Below are positions 1-11,854 of a stretch of DNA of 64,000 nt, piece after piece (position 1 is the first letter of the stretch; the number at the start of each line of letters is the position of its first letter). The notes under the pieces are model-generated. The model was not told the origin of the DNA and ran no database searches. It saw nothing but the letters and a program-made list of their open reading frames with translations. Position numbers and translations under genes: made by a program. This DNA comes from Guyanagaster necrorhizus (lineage: Eukaryota > Basidiomycota > Agaricomycetes > Agaricales > Physalacriaceae): NCBI RefSeq assembly GCF_019112545.1, contig NW_025064902.1:666623-730622 (forward strand), in the 5' to 3' direction.

Positions 1-456
1 GAATAGCTTCAAACAGTTCTTACCTGGGGCCGTCGCGTTCGATGGTATCTACGACGTGAATAACGTTACCTCCGCCAAGATCGATGATATGGAGAGTTTC
101 TGGTTCGCAGAAGTGTTGAAGTATCTGTAGGGTTTTCGTTTTCTGAACATTTGGAGAGTATTGATCGTTGTCGCAGGTACCTAACTTTTGACGATCCGGA
201 GAACATCAACATTGATAAATGTAAAGTTACAATCCTAGAACCAACCTTCGTCAATTAACATTCTGTTTGAAAAGACATCTTCAACACTGAAGCTCATCCT
301 CTGAAAGCCGCGGCACCACTCGCACGGTACGGAAGTGGTAGTTTGGTACTCAACAAGCCTTTTAGGACAGAGAGTGGTCCACCGGCGGCTATCAGCCTGG
401 CTCCGCATTATCGTTCGAGTAGCCATGAAGAGATTTTGGTCGTACAAGAGTACTAG
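1..456 (+). CDS. GH47 class I alpha-mannosidase, C-terminal end (5' part outside window)
   Basis: This is the last part of a glycoside hydrolase family 47 enzyme, which trims alpha-1,2-linked mannose from N-glycans in the secretory pathway. The frame begins at base 2. Exons are 1-126, 177-220 and 275-456, with GT-AG introns 127-176 and 221-274. The spliced product carries the family's C-terminal signature: a DDMESFWFAEVLKYLYLTF-like stretch, then DDPENI and FNTEAHPL. It continues for about 50 residues of low-conservation tail to a TAG at 454-456. The catalytic acids lie upstream of the window and cannot be checked. The two intron joins keep the phase and recreate conserved motifs, which supports the model. 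Whether it is the ER or a Golgi/secreted form cannot be told from this end. Confidence 0.85.
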
Positions 457-3400
457 TTTGTAAGGACGTTTTATATGTCATCAATACCCACTTTTGAAGC
501 GAATTCGGGATTGTTGATCCCATCTAAGCATTGATTTTAACTGATCATCGTTCGATAGGCTGAGGGTGTATCTCGATTAGATGTTACCGGATTCTTCCTC
601 ACGGACCAAGTCCTTCCGGAATGTTGTAGACAAGATCTGAAGGCAGGTTCTTTATACCGGTCTTCCTATCTCTGACTATTCCAAGTCACTCGCGTGTCTT
701 TGCAAAGGGGGTCAGAATGGGATGATTACAGTCCTGTTTGGCCTCTTCTGGTGGGGGGGGCAGGGAAATGAGGGTTACCAGTGGCTGCAGATGGTCACGG
801 ACGTAGATCGGAACATTCAGACTCTTCTTCATCAGCATGTGCCTGCAAAGCGCCGCAGGGGGTAGGCGCTTTTACATTGACATTTCTTGGAGAGCATTTA
901 TCAGTGCTACTACAGTGTTGGTATCGAAATTCTTGCCTAATCTTGTTACTATAGATCTGAAGATAATGTTCATTTTTCCCTATTGAATGTATTTTTTCCG
1001 TCAGGGAACAAATAAGGTACTGGCAGCGGTAAGGGAATCACCAGTGACGAGTCGGTTTAATGTGTCTGATCCAGTACCGATTGCCACGCAGGCTCCATTT
1101 CTGATGCATCTGTTGTTACCGTGACAGCAGTCCGCCTCGTTGCCACGCAATCATCTTCCCCCACCAACATCCTCGTCGTCTCCTTATATCTTCATCGTAG
1201 TCTCATACGCTCCGTCATGCGACATCGAGACACATAAAGCGACCTTTGAAGGGGCTCATGACCCACATCCTCTGACAGCACTCCGACGTCCCTGCCACGC
1301 CGTCGTTTTCTCTCCATCAACATCCTCGCCCCGCACCAGACCTGTGAGACAGTGTTCTGCATGTTGGCATGAATAACTAAATATACCTTTACATCTACTG
1401 GAATGATCATGTTCTATCCTGGTGAGTCTAGTTGAACATACATTGAAGTTACCGTACCTACCATTATTAACCCAGCTCGCAATGTGATATTCGTTTTTCT
1501 GCCACTCCTTCTGGTCATGAGTCAACAATGATCGAACACGTATGCGTACGTGCACTTTGAGAGACGGGTCCTGAACGGGGGTTACTGACGTTTTTTAATG
1601 TCTTTTGGTATGAGCCTCCGTCTGTATTGTGTCCTCTGTCCTCATATCCATTTCAGCTCTCTTATTTGGCATTCCACGTCTCTGCCAGTGGTATCGGGCG
1701 TGAACACCTCCATATTACCGCTTGTTTCTACTATCCCACCTGGCTTATCTGTGATCTCTGGGGTACGCTGTCTTCCCACATGTACCTGGTAAGATTTCAC
1801 CCATCTCCCTCTAAGTTGACTAAAGAAATAAAACAGATAATGGCCCCGTCCGACTTTGAAACGGCTTTGATGCCGAATTAGTCAAATTCAATGTGCTTAT
1901 CCGGTTTAAAGAGCCGAAACTCTCGTTCGAAGTTCGTATGAGTGACCGGTACCGATGCTACATCGTGATCAGCAGCCCGCCTTACCATATATAGCCTGAT
2001 GCTGACCGTAGAGGCCTTGAGTGAGTGGTCCATGTCATTCGTGCCATAATTCTCAGTTAATGAAAAAAAAAAAGGCCATCGGAAAAGTCGGTCGCTATGA
2101 ATTCACTTCAAATGTAGGAGTGTAAGTACTGTTGATACGATCTTCAAAATGTTTAATCCAACTCTTCATGGCGACTCAGTGTATCTAGGAACCCTGGGGA
2201 GAGTACGTCGGGCTCCGTATGACATGTCTTTGCGTCCCACTCGGCTGTCAGCCCTCGCGCAAGAGGTTAATAATCAGCCCCAAATGAATAGAATATGGTA
2301 GCGCATCTGCCTCTATACGAATCCCCTGACCCCATAATGAGCACATCTAACTCTGACTCTGTTGCAGGTTCTCAGGCGCTGTAAAGGTAAAATTGTGTAT
2401 CTGAGGTGATGGAATCGGTACGATGGACGACCGTGGCGTAGACTCGCGTACCTGTGCGCTCCCACATAGTGGAGACATTGGGCGCGATGAATACTTGAGG
2501 AGGCGTATCCGTTTTCAAAGGTATCAATGAATCTAGCTTGACCGGCCTGTCAACACCCGAAACCAGAGCTAGAACATATACCATACGCACCTGCATGCCT
2601 CCGACTCGTGTCCAAATGTCGTCAGTATCCATTGAATGAGACGTCTACACATCTTTAGATCTCGTTGATTCTTGCTACCCTTCTTGTCGACTTACCGCCA
2701 AGCGATGCCGAATTTCCCTATCAAAATCATGGTAATTTGTAATATGGCTAGAGTAAGTATTTATCCAGCATAAAAGTGACTAAAAGCTTACTGAAAATTT
2801 GCAGGAGAACGAGATGAGTAGCGAGTTGTGCTAATGACATCGAGAGAGCTGTGATAGACCCTTGCGTGGCACTCGTCGTTTATTCTGAAAATAGTACTTA
2901 TTCGTGTAGTTTTATGTATTTATTAAATTTTATATCTACAACTTGAGTTGCAGAGGGAGACGACGAAAAATCCATACTGCAGTTCCGTGATATAGGGCCA
3001 CCGTGTCCTCACGCTGTCAACGGAAAAGTGTGCTGACAATATGGAGATCTGATCCTCTGAATTTCGTCAGATCTCGATGGGACAATCCCTGTTAGGTAGG
3101 CGTCGGGAGGACGGCGAGAGGATGTCTCTTCATCGTCGCAAACGATGAGGGCGAGGTGGAAGGACAGAAGGGTGACACGGAAAGACAGGAGGGTGATAGA
3201 CGAATACGTAATGTTTTTTCCATGGTATGCAGAGCCGGAAGAGCCTGTGCAAACGCTCTGCATACTCCATAGCTCACCTGTAGTTACAGGGGAATCTGCA
3301 TACTGACGTGCACTATAACTACAGGAGACTCTGCATACTCTGCCTACTATGAACAATAAAGATTGATTCTCTCCAATTGGTTTCCTCCTCATCAGACTCT

Positions 3401-3800
3401 TAAATCCCAACGCGATCTCCCGTCTGTGATACAAAGCCGTATGCGATATCGTGTACGCGTCGGTGGCTTAGGCCGGCGTGATTACACAATTACTCCTTAC
3501 GAGTGCGACCAATGCAGAACGGTCCCCTCTGTTTTTTCTATTTACTGTCACTAGGTATATGCCAATGGTAGCGCATTCCGACGATCTAAATGCCTCTTAT
3601 ACACTCAAGAGATCTCGCGTCCATGTACAATATAATTAGGCCATTGTCACTGCGCTCCCAGTACCAGCTGACCGACGATTACTCTCATCCACAAGAAATT
3701 TTTGTCCGCCTGTTCGGCCTATTCTGACTTGCATCGCCTTCCAGAGTTTTTACTTACCCTCTAAATCACTTTGGAAGGGCCGTCTTTAGCCTGCCGCGTT
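457..3800. other. Stretch without a recognisable gene
   Basis: About 3.3 kb with normal CpG content. Only short open frames are present and none gave a recognisable domain. A minus-strand frame at 2372-2632 has plausible amino-acid composition (VFIAPNVSTMWERTG region) and may be an exon or a gene remnant, but no family could be assigned. No tRNA, rRNA or repeat was recognised here. Confidence 0.4.
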
Positions 3801-3801
3801 T

Positions 3802-4363
3802 GTGTTTCATTATTTTATCCGCGCTTTCGATTCTCATGCATCATGCACCAGAACCTTACTCTGCTCAAATTTGACAAGCCTACATTGCGCAGTTCTCGGT
3901 ATCGAAGGGCCCGAGGGTTCTTTTTTGTGTGCCTTGCTACCACCCATTAGCAACCGCCTCCATGTGATAGGCTCTTCGGTTTCTCTGGATGTCACGAATC
4001 GGCTTGGCATTTCTCCGGAGGAATTTACGTTGTTCCTCGCAAATCTGATCGCAGTCAATCGCAGTCTGTGACGCTAATGGTACACTTTCCAGGGAATGTT
4101 GATCGCATTGACAGAGAGATTCTCGCACGTCCCAGAAGACGAGGAGGACGTTGTACACCACTCGTCACTTCAAGTCTCACTCGAGTATTTTTTCTCGTCG
4201 CCTCCATATTCCTGTTGAACTCGACCTTCCAACTACATGCATTCTGTACTTGCAAAGTACCTCCGTGGATGATTCTCGCGATGGCTCGTTGAGACCTATC
4301 CGAAGAGACGGACTGTTACTGAGGTCGCTTCTCAACGATCAGTTACAATCAGCAACCGCGTAA
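3802..4363 (+). pseudogene. Possible decayed coding remnant, family unknown
   Basis: Plus-strand frames here (3802-4071, then 4068-4363 in other frames) read like real protein, for example a stretch with SLDVTNRLGISPEEFTLFLA and an acidic HVPEDEEDVVHHSS stretch. They are broken by stops and frame changes and have no clear intron signals. The family is not recognised. It lies about 240 bp upstream of the intradiol dioxygenase start, so part of it could also be promoter sequence. Low confidence. Confidence 0.25.
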
Positions 4364-4530
4364 ATTTCTGATACTGCCAATACCTAAACCAGAAGGCCCC
4401 GATACCGTCGCCTGAAATCAAGTCTCAATCATTGGTCCAATGGTCACCACCTCACCACATGCTTCGTGTAAACACGAGTAGAAGAAATTTTCATGGAGCG
4501 CTGCGCTTACTACCACTGCGCATCATCGAG

Positions 4531-4538
4531 GTATATAT
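4531..4538 (+). promoter_or_regulatory. TATA-like box of the intradiol dioxygenase gene
   Basis: GTATATAT lies about 62-69 bp upstream of the ATG at 4600, a usual distance for a fungal TATA element with a short 5' leader. Assigned by position and sequence only. Confidence 0.5.
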
Positions 4539-4599
4539 GCAGGACATTGTACGAGTGAGTAACCCCAGTACAATTTAATTCTTTCCTTTTCACTCCAAC

Positions 4600-5977
4600 A
4601 TGGTCCAGCTTTCTGCTCTCATCTCCTTCGTTTTTCTCGCTGCGAGTCTTACCTTTGCTCACCCAGCCGCTCATATGAGCCAGGGTGAACTCGCTCGCCG
4701 TGCCGAGTTCCACAGAGCAACGCGTCGCTCTCTCGGACAATGCCAGGACCAACTTAGGCGTCGTGGCCACTTCGAGAAGTCCGCTGCACGCCGCGCGGCC
4801 CTCGCTGACGAGCTCCGTAAGAAGAGGGGACTTGCCACACGTGAGTTTCTTCCCTGTTCCTCCTCACTACCCATCTTTAGCTACGCTCATTCCCAGGCTC
4901 TCCTTACAAACGTGCTCTTACCTTGGACGAGGTGTTGGCTACGAGTCACGAATCGAACACGACAGGCCTTACGGCCGACTCTGATCCTTTCGACGGAAAC
5001 GCATCCTGCGTCCTTGCGCCCGAGGTCACCCAGGGCCCTTACTACGTCGACGGTGAATACGTCCGCTCCAACATCACCGAGGACCAAGAAGGCGTCTACA
5101 CCTATGTCGATGTCGAACTCATTGATGTATCAACCTGTGAGCCTGTCTCGGATGTTTACATCGATTTCTGGCACTGTAATGCGACCGGTGTCTACGCCGG
5201 TGTAATCGCGTCTGGCAATGGAAATTCCAACGACGCGACCAACGTGGTGGGTTCCTTCACTTTTGCCATTTGGCTCGACCCCTTTATTCTATCAATAACA
5301 ACTCTCTTGTAGAACAAGACTTTTCTTCGGGGCATCCAACCCACCAACGACGAGGGCTATGCCCAATTCGAGACTATCTTCCCTGGTATGTTTTCCTCTT
5401 TCCATGGCTTCTCTCCCCTCCTGACAGTCCATTTCCAGGCCATTACACCTCACGAGCTAACCACATCCATATTATAGCCCACGGTAACGGAACTCTCTTC
5501 GACAACGGCACGTTCAAGGCCGACAGCGACCACCACGTCGGCAAGCCTAGTCTCTCCGATCGCGTGCCCTTCAGATCTAACCATTGTTTTCAGGACAATT
5601 CTTCTTTGACCAAGACCTAATCACTGTCGTTGAAGCTACCTCTCCCTATACTTCCAACACCCAGCAACTTACCACCAATGCCAACGATTCCATTTTGGCC
5701 CAGGAAGTCGAGGATGCGACTGACGGGATCGACCCCGTTCTGGAGTATGTCTACCTCGGGGATGACGTATCTGATGGTCTCCTTGCGTGAGCACAGCAAC
5801 ACATTTCGTCAGTCTCTTACTGATGCGTATCCCTGCAGCTGGGGTTCCATGGCCATCGACCTCTCTTCGAGCTACACCACATCTGCCGCTGCTACCTTGA
5901 CCGAGGATGGCGGTGTGATGTCTGATACCAGTAGCAGTGGAGGTACGGGTAGTGGTAACGGAACTGCCTCGTTCTAA
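4600..5977 (+). CDS. Secreted intradiol ring-cleavage dioxygenase
   Basis: Predicted extracellular non-heme Fe(III) enzyme of the catechol/protocatechuate intradiol dioxygenase superfamily, which opens aromatic diols between the hydroxyls. Exons: 4600-4840, 4897-5246, 5313-5385, 5439-5540, 5594-5786, 5839-5977 (365 residues). The N-terminus is a signal peptide (MVQLSALISFVFLAASLTFAHPA) followed by a basic pro-like region. The iron site is visible: first Tyr in GPYYVDGEYVR, then second Tyr and the two His in GHYTSRANHIH. The C-terminus is Ser/Gly/Thr-rich, as in fungal secreted members. Intron 5541-5593 begins with GC, not GT. Only that donor keeps the frame (HHVG then QFFFDQD). The other four introns are GT-AG. 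A role in breaking down lignin-derived aromatics is inferred from the family. Confidence 0.9.
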
Positions 5978-7500
5978 ATAAGTAGAGCTCTTAGGATATA
6001 CCATAAATTTTGCTATGCGGATTTCGAATCATCATCATGACTTTCCTTTGCGTAAAGGCACAAATTATCATCTATCGCGAGCCATACCAAGTGGATAATA
6101 TAAGTTGAGATGAGAGAGCATTAGTCAGTCGAGAAAATGTATCAACTATAAAAGGCACTACTATCTAGTTTTCCGTGGCGACAGAAAGACTCCCGTATCC
6201 CGTAGGAAAATACAAGTACGGCACCATAGACATCAGCTATGTGCTGAACAGAAACTCAACGTCAATGGGAAGATGAAGATATTCATCATGAGAAAAAAAA
6301 TAACTGACAACTTCTATCTCCTTTGGCATATGCAATGGATAATTGTCGTAGAAGTGAAGTCTGCGCAAGATATGTTCAAGTGCAATCGATACAGCCGTCA
6401 ACTACCAGTCATCAGGAAGAATATCCTACCAATACAGTATCATCATGTGCCTCCCTTCTTCATTGGCAAAGAGAGACTCGCCGTTAGGATATATTTATCA
6501 CAGTCCCATATCATTGGAATCTTGAAACAGTATCGGAGGGGCTCCCGATAGTCACAGTAGCCCGTTAAAAAGATTCCACGGGCTCGATTATATCCGCCAG
6601 GTCCTCGCCGTCAAATTATGAGCGAATGTCCTCTGGACCCGATCGCGACAACGGCGATCTGTGTGGCCTGAGATGTACTTTGACAACCTGACTTAACGTG
6701 GGCGAAAGCAGAAGGTGAAACTGGCAACTGGGAACGTAGGAGGTAGGGGGAACACGATTGGATGCACCTCCACTGTGGTTATATCCATCCTCAGAGTTCC
6801 CATGAGGGTTGATGGGCGCTTCGGACTATATGTCGAGTCATATGTTCCGGCTGCTCGTTTTTGCTGTGCGAGATTGCCGTCTGTTACGTCGACGATAACT
6901 ATCGGTGATGATAGTCTGCCTCTCGAATCAGTCAGTGTCTGAAGAAGGGCGACCTTCAGACAGAAGCGAGAATTCATAAATAAAGGGAGTGAAGGACACA
7001 CGGATGCCTCAGTCTTGTGATAGAGGATACTTTAGACTCATACCCAGCTTCGCATGATGAATCGCCCGGAAACAGCGAAGATTGGTGCTGGTATAGTGTC
7101 ACACCAGTGGACTTTGTCAGTTCCGTGATAGATATAATATGAACAGCTTACACTAGCAGAAAAAATTGTGAAACTTTAATGTGAGATCCGGATTCAGGGA
7201 CCGGTCGCATCTTGGCAATAAAACAAGCATAAGGCAAATAGATCAGCAAGGACTGGAAACCATACTTTGATGCGTCATGACCTGCCCGTTCATTACACAC
7301 CAGACGGAGCCTCGCCATGTGGGTGGAACTTCGGAACAAGAAGAATGGAACCGGGAAATGTATATCATAGGTTGCTGAAATTAAGTTCTGTTGCGGGAAA
7401 ATCTATTGTATGGTTGACATGGACGTCGGAGCAGCCACGTGTACAGTTTATGAAGACTCGTCCTTGTTGCCTGAGACCAATATTGTTGAAGATGGATCCG
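5978..7500. other. Stretch without a recognisable gene
   Basis: No family recognised. Overlapping open frames at about 6693-7001 (both strands) have protein-like composition but no known motif. The left part is the 3' flank of the dioxygenase gene. Confidence 0.4.
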
Positions 7501-7509
7501 TAGGCCATA

Positions 7510-7725
7510 CTTATATTCTCTCTCTTTCTCAGTTACTTTTTTGTACCTATGTCGATCACCTATAAAAGCTGCTCTCGCACATTGCAGTACCTCAGTCATT
7601 TACACCTTCACTGTGCTGACTGAGGTGCATATATTCTTAGCTGTATCAGATCTCTTACTTACTTACCTTCATGATACAGATCTCATTATTGTTCTTCATC
7701 TTTAGGTTATGGCCCTGGTTGCCTA
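7510..7725 (+). repeat. Copia-type LTR 3' segment (copy A of a dispersed repeat)
   Basis: Shares a pattern with 14600-14735 and 17570-17705: CCTCAGTCATTT, then a second GACTGAGGT-like block, then TTACTTACTTA runs. It sits directly upstream of a Copia gag start at about 7851, where an LTR end and primer-binding region are expected. The start of the repeat is not resolved. Confidence 0.45.
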
Positions 7726-7850
7726 GAATCAATCAGTCAAGAAGAACACACAGCAAAAACTTTTATTTGATGTGACTCACTACTTTGAAACTACTTTACC
7801 CACAATACCTGCCCATGCACCACCTCACACTACTGCCTGGTCACTGCAGA

Positions 7851-8650
7851 CATGTCATTGAGCATACCTGGAGTCATCACACTCTTGGACCCAAACAACC
7901 ACTTCAATGGGAAGAACTTTGCTTTATGGAAGCTACAGATTACTGAAATCTTAAAAATGAAAAGGACTCTCTGGCTACATTGATGGTACAATTACCTGTC
8001 CAGCAATCTCAGTGACCACCACTGGCCCCCCACCAGACCCTACACCCACATCTATCTATTCTTCCATACCCTCCTGTGATGAATGGAAATTTCAGGACCA
8101 GTTGACACATTCACACATTGTCTTGAATATCATTGATCTGATTGGATTAGGAGTCAAGACAGATGGGATGATGAAGGAGTGCTGGGATTCCATCCTCTGG
8201 GAATGAGCAAAAAAGATGGACATGGCTTTGTCTGAGGCTGAACTCACACTGAATGCTATGAAATTTGACAGAGCCAGTGGTATCAACACCCATATTGCTG
8301 ACCTCCATACAAAGTGTAAAGCAGTCAATGATCTTTGCATGACCCCACTTTCAGACCAGAAATTTCCTGGCATTATTATCTGTTCAATCTTGCCTATTGA
8401 GAACTGAATGCTCATCCTCCCAGGCTTGTACCAGTTGGCCTCATCCTCTAATATTATCTCCCATCTGCAAACTCACACTATGACACTCCATGCTATTGGA
8501 AAGAGACCTGTCCAATCCTAAGCCTTGGCAGCTAGATTCAGAAACTCCTGCTCCATCAGATGCATGAATCCTGGATGTAAGGCATATGATAGGATGAAAC
8601 ATACTATTCTCACCTAATCCTGTGTTTTCAAAGATTCATATCATACAACA
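7851..8650 (+). pseudogene. Decayed Copia gag
   Basis: From ATG 7851 the translation shows the Copia gag start pattern (LDPNNHFNGKNFALWKLQI), then residues matching the mid-gag helices (FDRASGINTHIADLHTKCKAV) and a degenerate CCHC-like stretch near 8555-8600. There are several stops and frame shifts, for example at 7980 and 8204. The block has essentially no CG dinucleotides. No protease, integrase or reverse transcriptase follows before 9.6 kb, so the element is truncated. Confidence 0.65.
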
Positions 8651-9109
8651 GTCTATTTTTCTGGATTGATACAAGGGTTTTCCACTAGATTGCTATTAGT
8701 GATGATACTGGCCCAGAGTGTATTCTATAAGATAAAAGCAAAATTGAGACCATAAGACAGCAGAAAGAGAGGCTATATTCAAATGTACCAAGTAATACAG
8801 ACTGAGTGGTGATTGTACAGGAATGACAATACAGTTGAAAGTTTGACAAATGTTACAAATTTCTGAAAATCATTATAATAAAACTCTGATTAGACAAGAT
8901 CAACTCCTGAATGAGAGGATGCTTACAGAGCAGAATTGGAGGATGGTGGTGTAATATTATAGTCACAGTTGAGCACACTAGTCTTTGATTTGTGAAATGC
9001 TGAAGATCTTTTGAGATTCAGATTTGTAGCTGTACAAAGGAAAATGAGGTATTACTAAGCTGATGATCTACTTTGTCATCATATTGAAAATAAAACAAAA
9101 GTCACTTGT

Positions 9110-9270
9110 TTTAGCAATAATGAAAATTGAATTTGCCTTATCTGTTGCAGATCTTGTCTCCAGGGTCATAGTATCTTATATAGTAAGAACAAATATGTGT
9201 AAATACTGGGTATGGATATAACTGGTGTATAACCAGAGCATACCAGTCTTGTATTCTATAGTCCTGCTTT
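9110..9270 (-). repeat. Arm of an inverted repeat (partner at 16910-17080)
   Basis: The reverse complement matches 16910-17080 closely along its length, sharing runs such as TTGTTCTTACTATATAAGAT and ACCCTGGAGACAAGATCTGC. A shorter third copy in this orientation starts at about 18845 (AGCATACCAGTCTTGTATTC). Probably ends of one old element family. The two arms flank the gene block with the oxalate decarboxylase. Confidence 0.7.
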
Positions 9271-9543
9271 GTAACACATAAATATAAACAGTAGGTACTC
9301 CCACTTTTGTGAGCCTAAGCACAGAGAGCAAAAGTAGAGAGCAGCAGACTGGAATACCAAGGTGCATCAGCAAGGAAAACAACAACATAACTCATTTTCA
9401 CCCACTGAAAAAAGTGATTACATGAATTCTTTATATCCCTAAAACCAACATTTTCCAGTCACAAAGCAATATGAATGAAACATGATACAACAAAGCACAA
9501 ACCCAACCTCTGCACATGCAGAGACATCCTCCCCTCCTCTCCA

Positions 9544-10517
9544 TCACTCACTGAACACTTCCAGAATCTCATTACTCAGGTACTGAAAGATTCCCTCCTC
9601 AAGTTCCGACAGGAACATCTCAATAAACGCATCCCTCCTAATCCCATGCACAAAGTACCGCAACCGCCCACTCTCCCCCTCTTGCATGATCCCCAAATAC
9701 ATCCAGCAATACGTCTCTATCGAGAGCATCTGTCCCCCCTTGAACCTCTGCTTCTCCATCCAAACCAGCTCAGCCAGAGTACCTTCAGCGAACTCCCTCA
9801 TGTTAGCGTGGGCCTGTTCCAGCGAAGCCCGAGTCCCGCCTGACCCTGTGTACGAACTGGCGTTTGCCTCTGTGCGCAAAGGTCCTACAGTGTAGTCCGT
9901 GGGATCGGATTTGTGAACATGGGCGAAAAAATTAATTTAAATACACTTGCTTCATCGTAGCCAAATCCCAGCCCTTTGTTCTCAGCCACGCAGAGCGGTA
10001 CGAGTACTCATCTCTCGACACGCCATACACCTCCCTCAATCCGACCTCGTCCATCGGCATAACGTAAAACACGCACTTGACCTTCCCGTTGATCATGAAG
10101 ACAATCCAGCGAGCGGACATGCTGTTGTTTCATCCACCGATACGTAGGGTGCGCGGGCAGCTTGCTCGGAGTCACGCACACCTGGACATGCGAAAATTTA
10201 TGGCTCCCTTGGCGCCTGAAAATCGAAGACCGAAAATCTACATTGTCATCGTGACCATCGAGTGAGAGGAGGTCGGTTCTTGGTCGTGGCATTCCCGTGG
10301 TGTATTTAGCGATGTTGTCGAGGTCTCCGATGACCTCGAACTTCCGTGGCCCCCTGCGGCAGTTCATCGACAGTACGAAAGATGGCGTTGACTTTACGTA
10401 AAGAGTCGAGGAAGTGCTGCCGTGTGCTAGGGTCTTTAAGCTCAAGGACGGTATCACTACGCTTATACAATAAGTATGGCGCAATGGAGAGAAATGATAG
10501 CCTACAGAGTACCACAT
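9544..10517 (-). pseudogene. Broken gene of unknown family
   Basis: Minus-strand frames 10306-10515, 10008-10517, 9932-10120 and 9544-9879 follow each other in order and read like one protein: DPSTRQHFLDSLRKVNAIFR, KFEVIGDLDNIAKYTTG, VCVTPSKLPAHPTYRW, WIVFMINGKVKCVFYV, RGGxMxSIETYCWMYLG-like and EEGIFQYLSNEILEVFSE. No simple GT-AG introns join the frames. Changes fall mid-segment (near 10345 and 10125), so this is probably a decayed gene, though a few introns could be hidden. The family is not recognised. It lies at the left edge of the CpG-containing gene island, next to Copia debris. Confidence 0.4.
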
Positions 10518-11780
10518 AGATCTACACCGCCCGGATAGCCCGCCACCTATTTTTCTACTTTTTCGAGAGCAGGAACGACCCCGACAAAGACGATGTGATC
10601 TTCTGGACTAACGCGCCCCGGGTTAATCCTGAGATTAGTCGCTCTATCCGATCTTCAATCAACGGAAGAACTACTCGAAACAAGGACGTCACTGCCCCCA
10701 ATACTGCACAGTTACCATTTTTTAAGATATCTTGCAGCAGTTTCAAAACTGGACTTTTACAATAAGCATTCCAGCGTATCACTGCAGTTTTTAATTACCA
10801 CGTTTTCGTCTTCTGTGTATGCACACTTTTGAAGCTTCTTCCACACGTTGATAAAAAACAAAAAGCCCAAACCGTTCACCTTACTTCTCCTGATGCCTAG
10901 TGTTTTTGAGGTACAATCGTCAATCGGACTTCCAGTAAGCAATCCAATCCATTTTTTGACATGCTAACAAATACCGTAGCTAACGCTAAACCATTCTTCT
11001 CATGGACTCAATTTCTCAGCTTCATTTGATAGAAACCACCTCCAAAGCCGCCCTGGTAACAGTCGTTATTATTGCGTACACATTGCTCTTACATCTCATG
11101 ATGTTCACTGATCCTAAGAATCGGAACAACTGTACCACGTGCCTTTGTCGAAACTTAAGCCTTTTTTTCTAACTCGCCATCTGGTTCCATCATTGTGGGT
11201 GTCTGCGAAGCCGAATTAACACCACCACCCTCAGCTCACGCTCCATCTCATGTTGTGTTGTAGTCCTCCACTTTATCAAAGTAGGACACGAAGTCCGCTC
11301 CTCCAACCCTCTCCGGATCGCAAACATCCCATCAACCTGGGCCCTTACAAACACCCACAATCTGTCAAGCGTAACCAACCTTCATGATGGGCAGTTGTGA
11401 GTGTTATGTTTGATTCTAGCGCTGATGTACCTGTGCCATTTCACAGGAAAGAAGCGGCCAGTCCAATCGATATTGCGTCTTTGTTTGCCAATAATCACGA
11501 AAACGAGTCCTTATCCATCTGTTCCTTCAGTGGTACCTCTCAACTCTGAAGTGAGCTGTCGATCAAAAAATGTCCTGGGAACGCAATGTGGCTACAAATC
11601 CATGCTTTTGCTTACGAGCGGTCACTGTTTCACCACATGACATATCCCCCCAATGGAAGAAAAGAGGATTCTTTGCCCGTGGACTTGCGTGATCTACAAC
11701 TCCGACACCGGCCGAATCAGATGAGTGATCTTAACCAAAAAATGATTTGCTACACTGGCGCTGAGGAGAGGTAGCGAGGT
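10518..11780. other. Stretch without a recognisable gene
   Basis: Only short frames. A minus-strand stretch at 11190-11378 (DRLWVFVRAQVDGMFAIRRGLEE) is protein-like and may belong to a decayed gene. No family was assigned. Confidence 0.35.
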
Positions 11781-11793
11781 GCAGGGCGACATG

Positions 11794-11801
11794 TATAAAA
11801 A
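11794..11801 (+). promoter_or_regulatory. TATA box of the oxalate decarboxylase gene
   Basis: TATAAAAA lies 54-61 bp upstream of the ATG at 11855, in the expected position and orientation. Confidence 0.55.
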
Positions 11802-11854
11802 GGAACTCGTCGAACCTCACCGGATTCTTCAACAGTACCCGTTCTCGCTTGAAC

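Noticed and set aside
3009..3434. 141-codon minus-strand open frame
   Set aside because: Ser/Arg-rich text with no domain, no splice context and overlapping frames; likely chance.
10555..10782. Possible cytochrome P450 fragment on the minus strand
   Set aside because: A short stretch (VVLPLIEDRIERLI) resembles a P450 helix region, but there is no heme-binding motif or neighbouring exon to support it.
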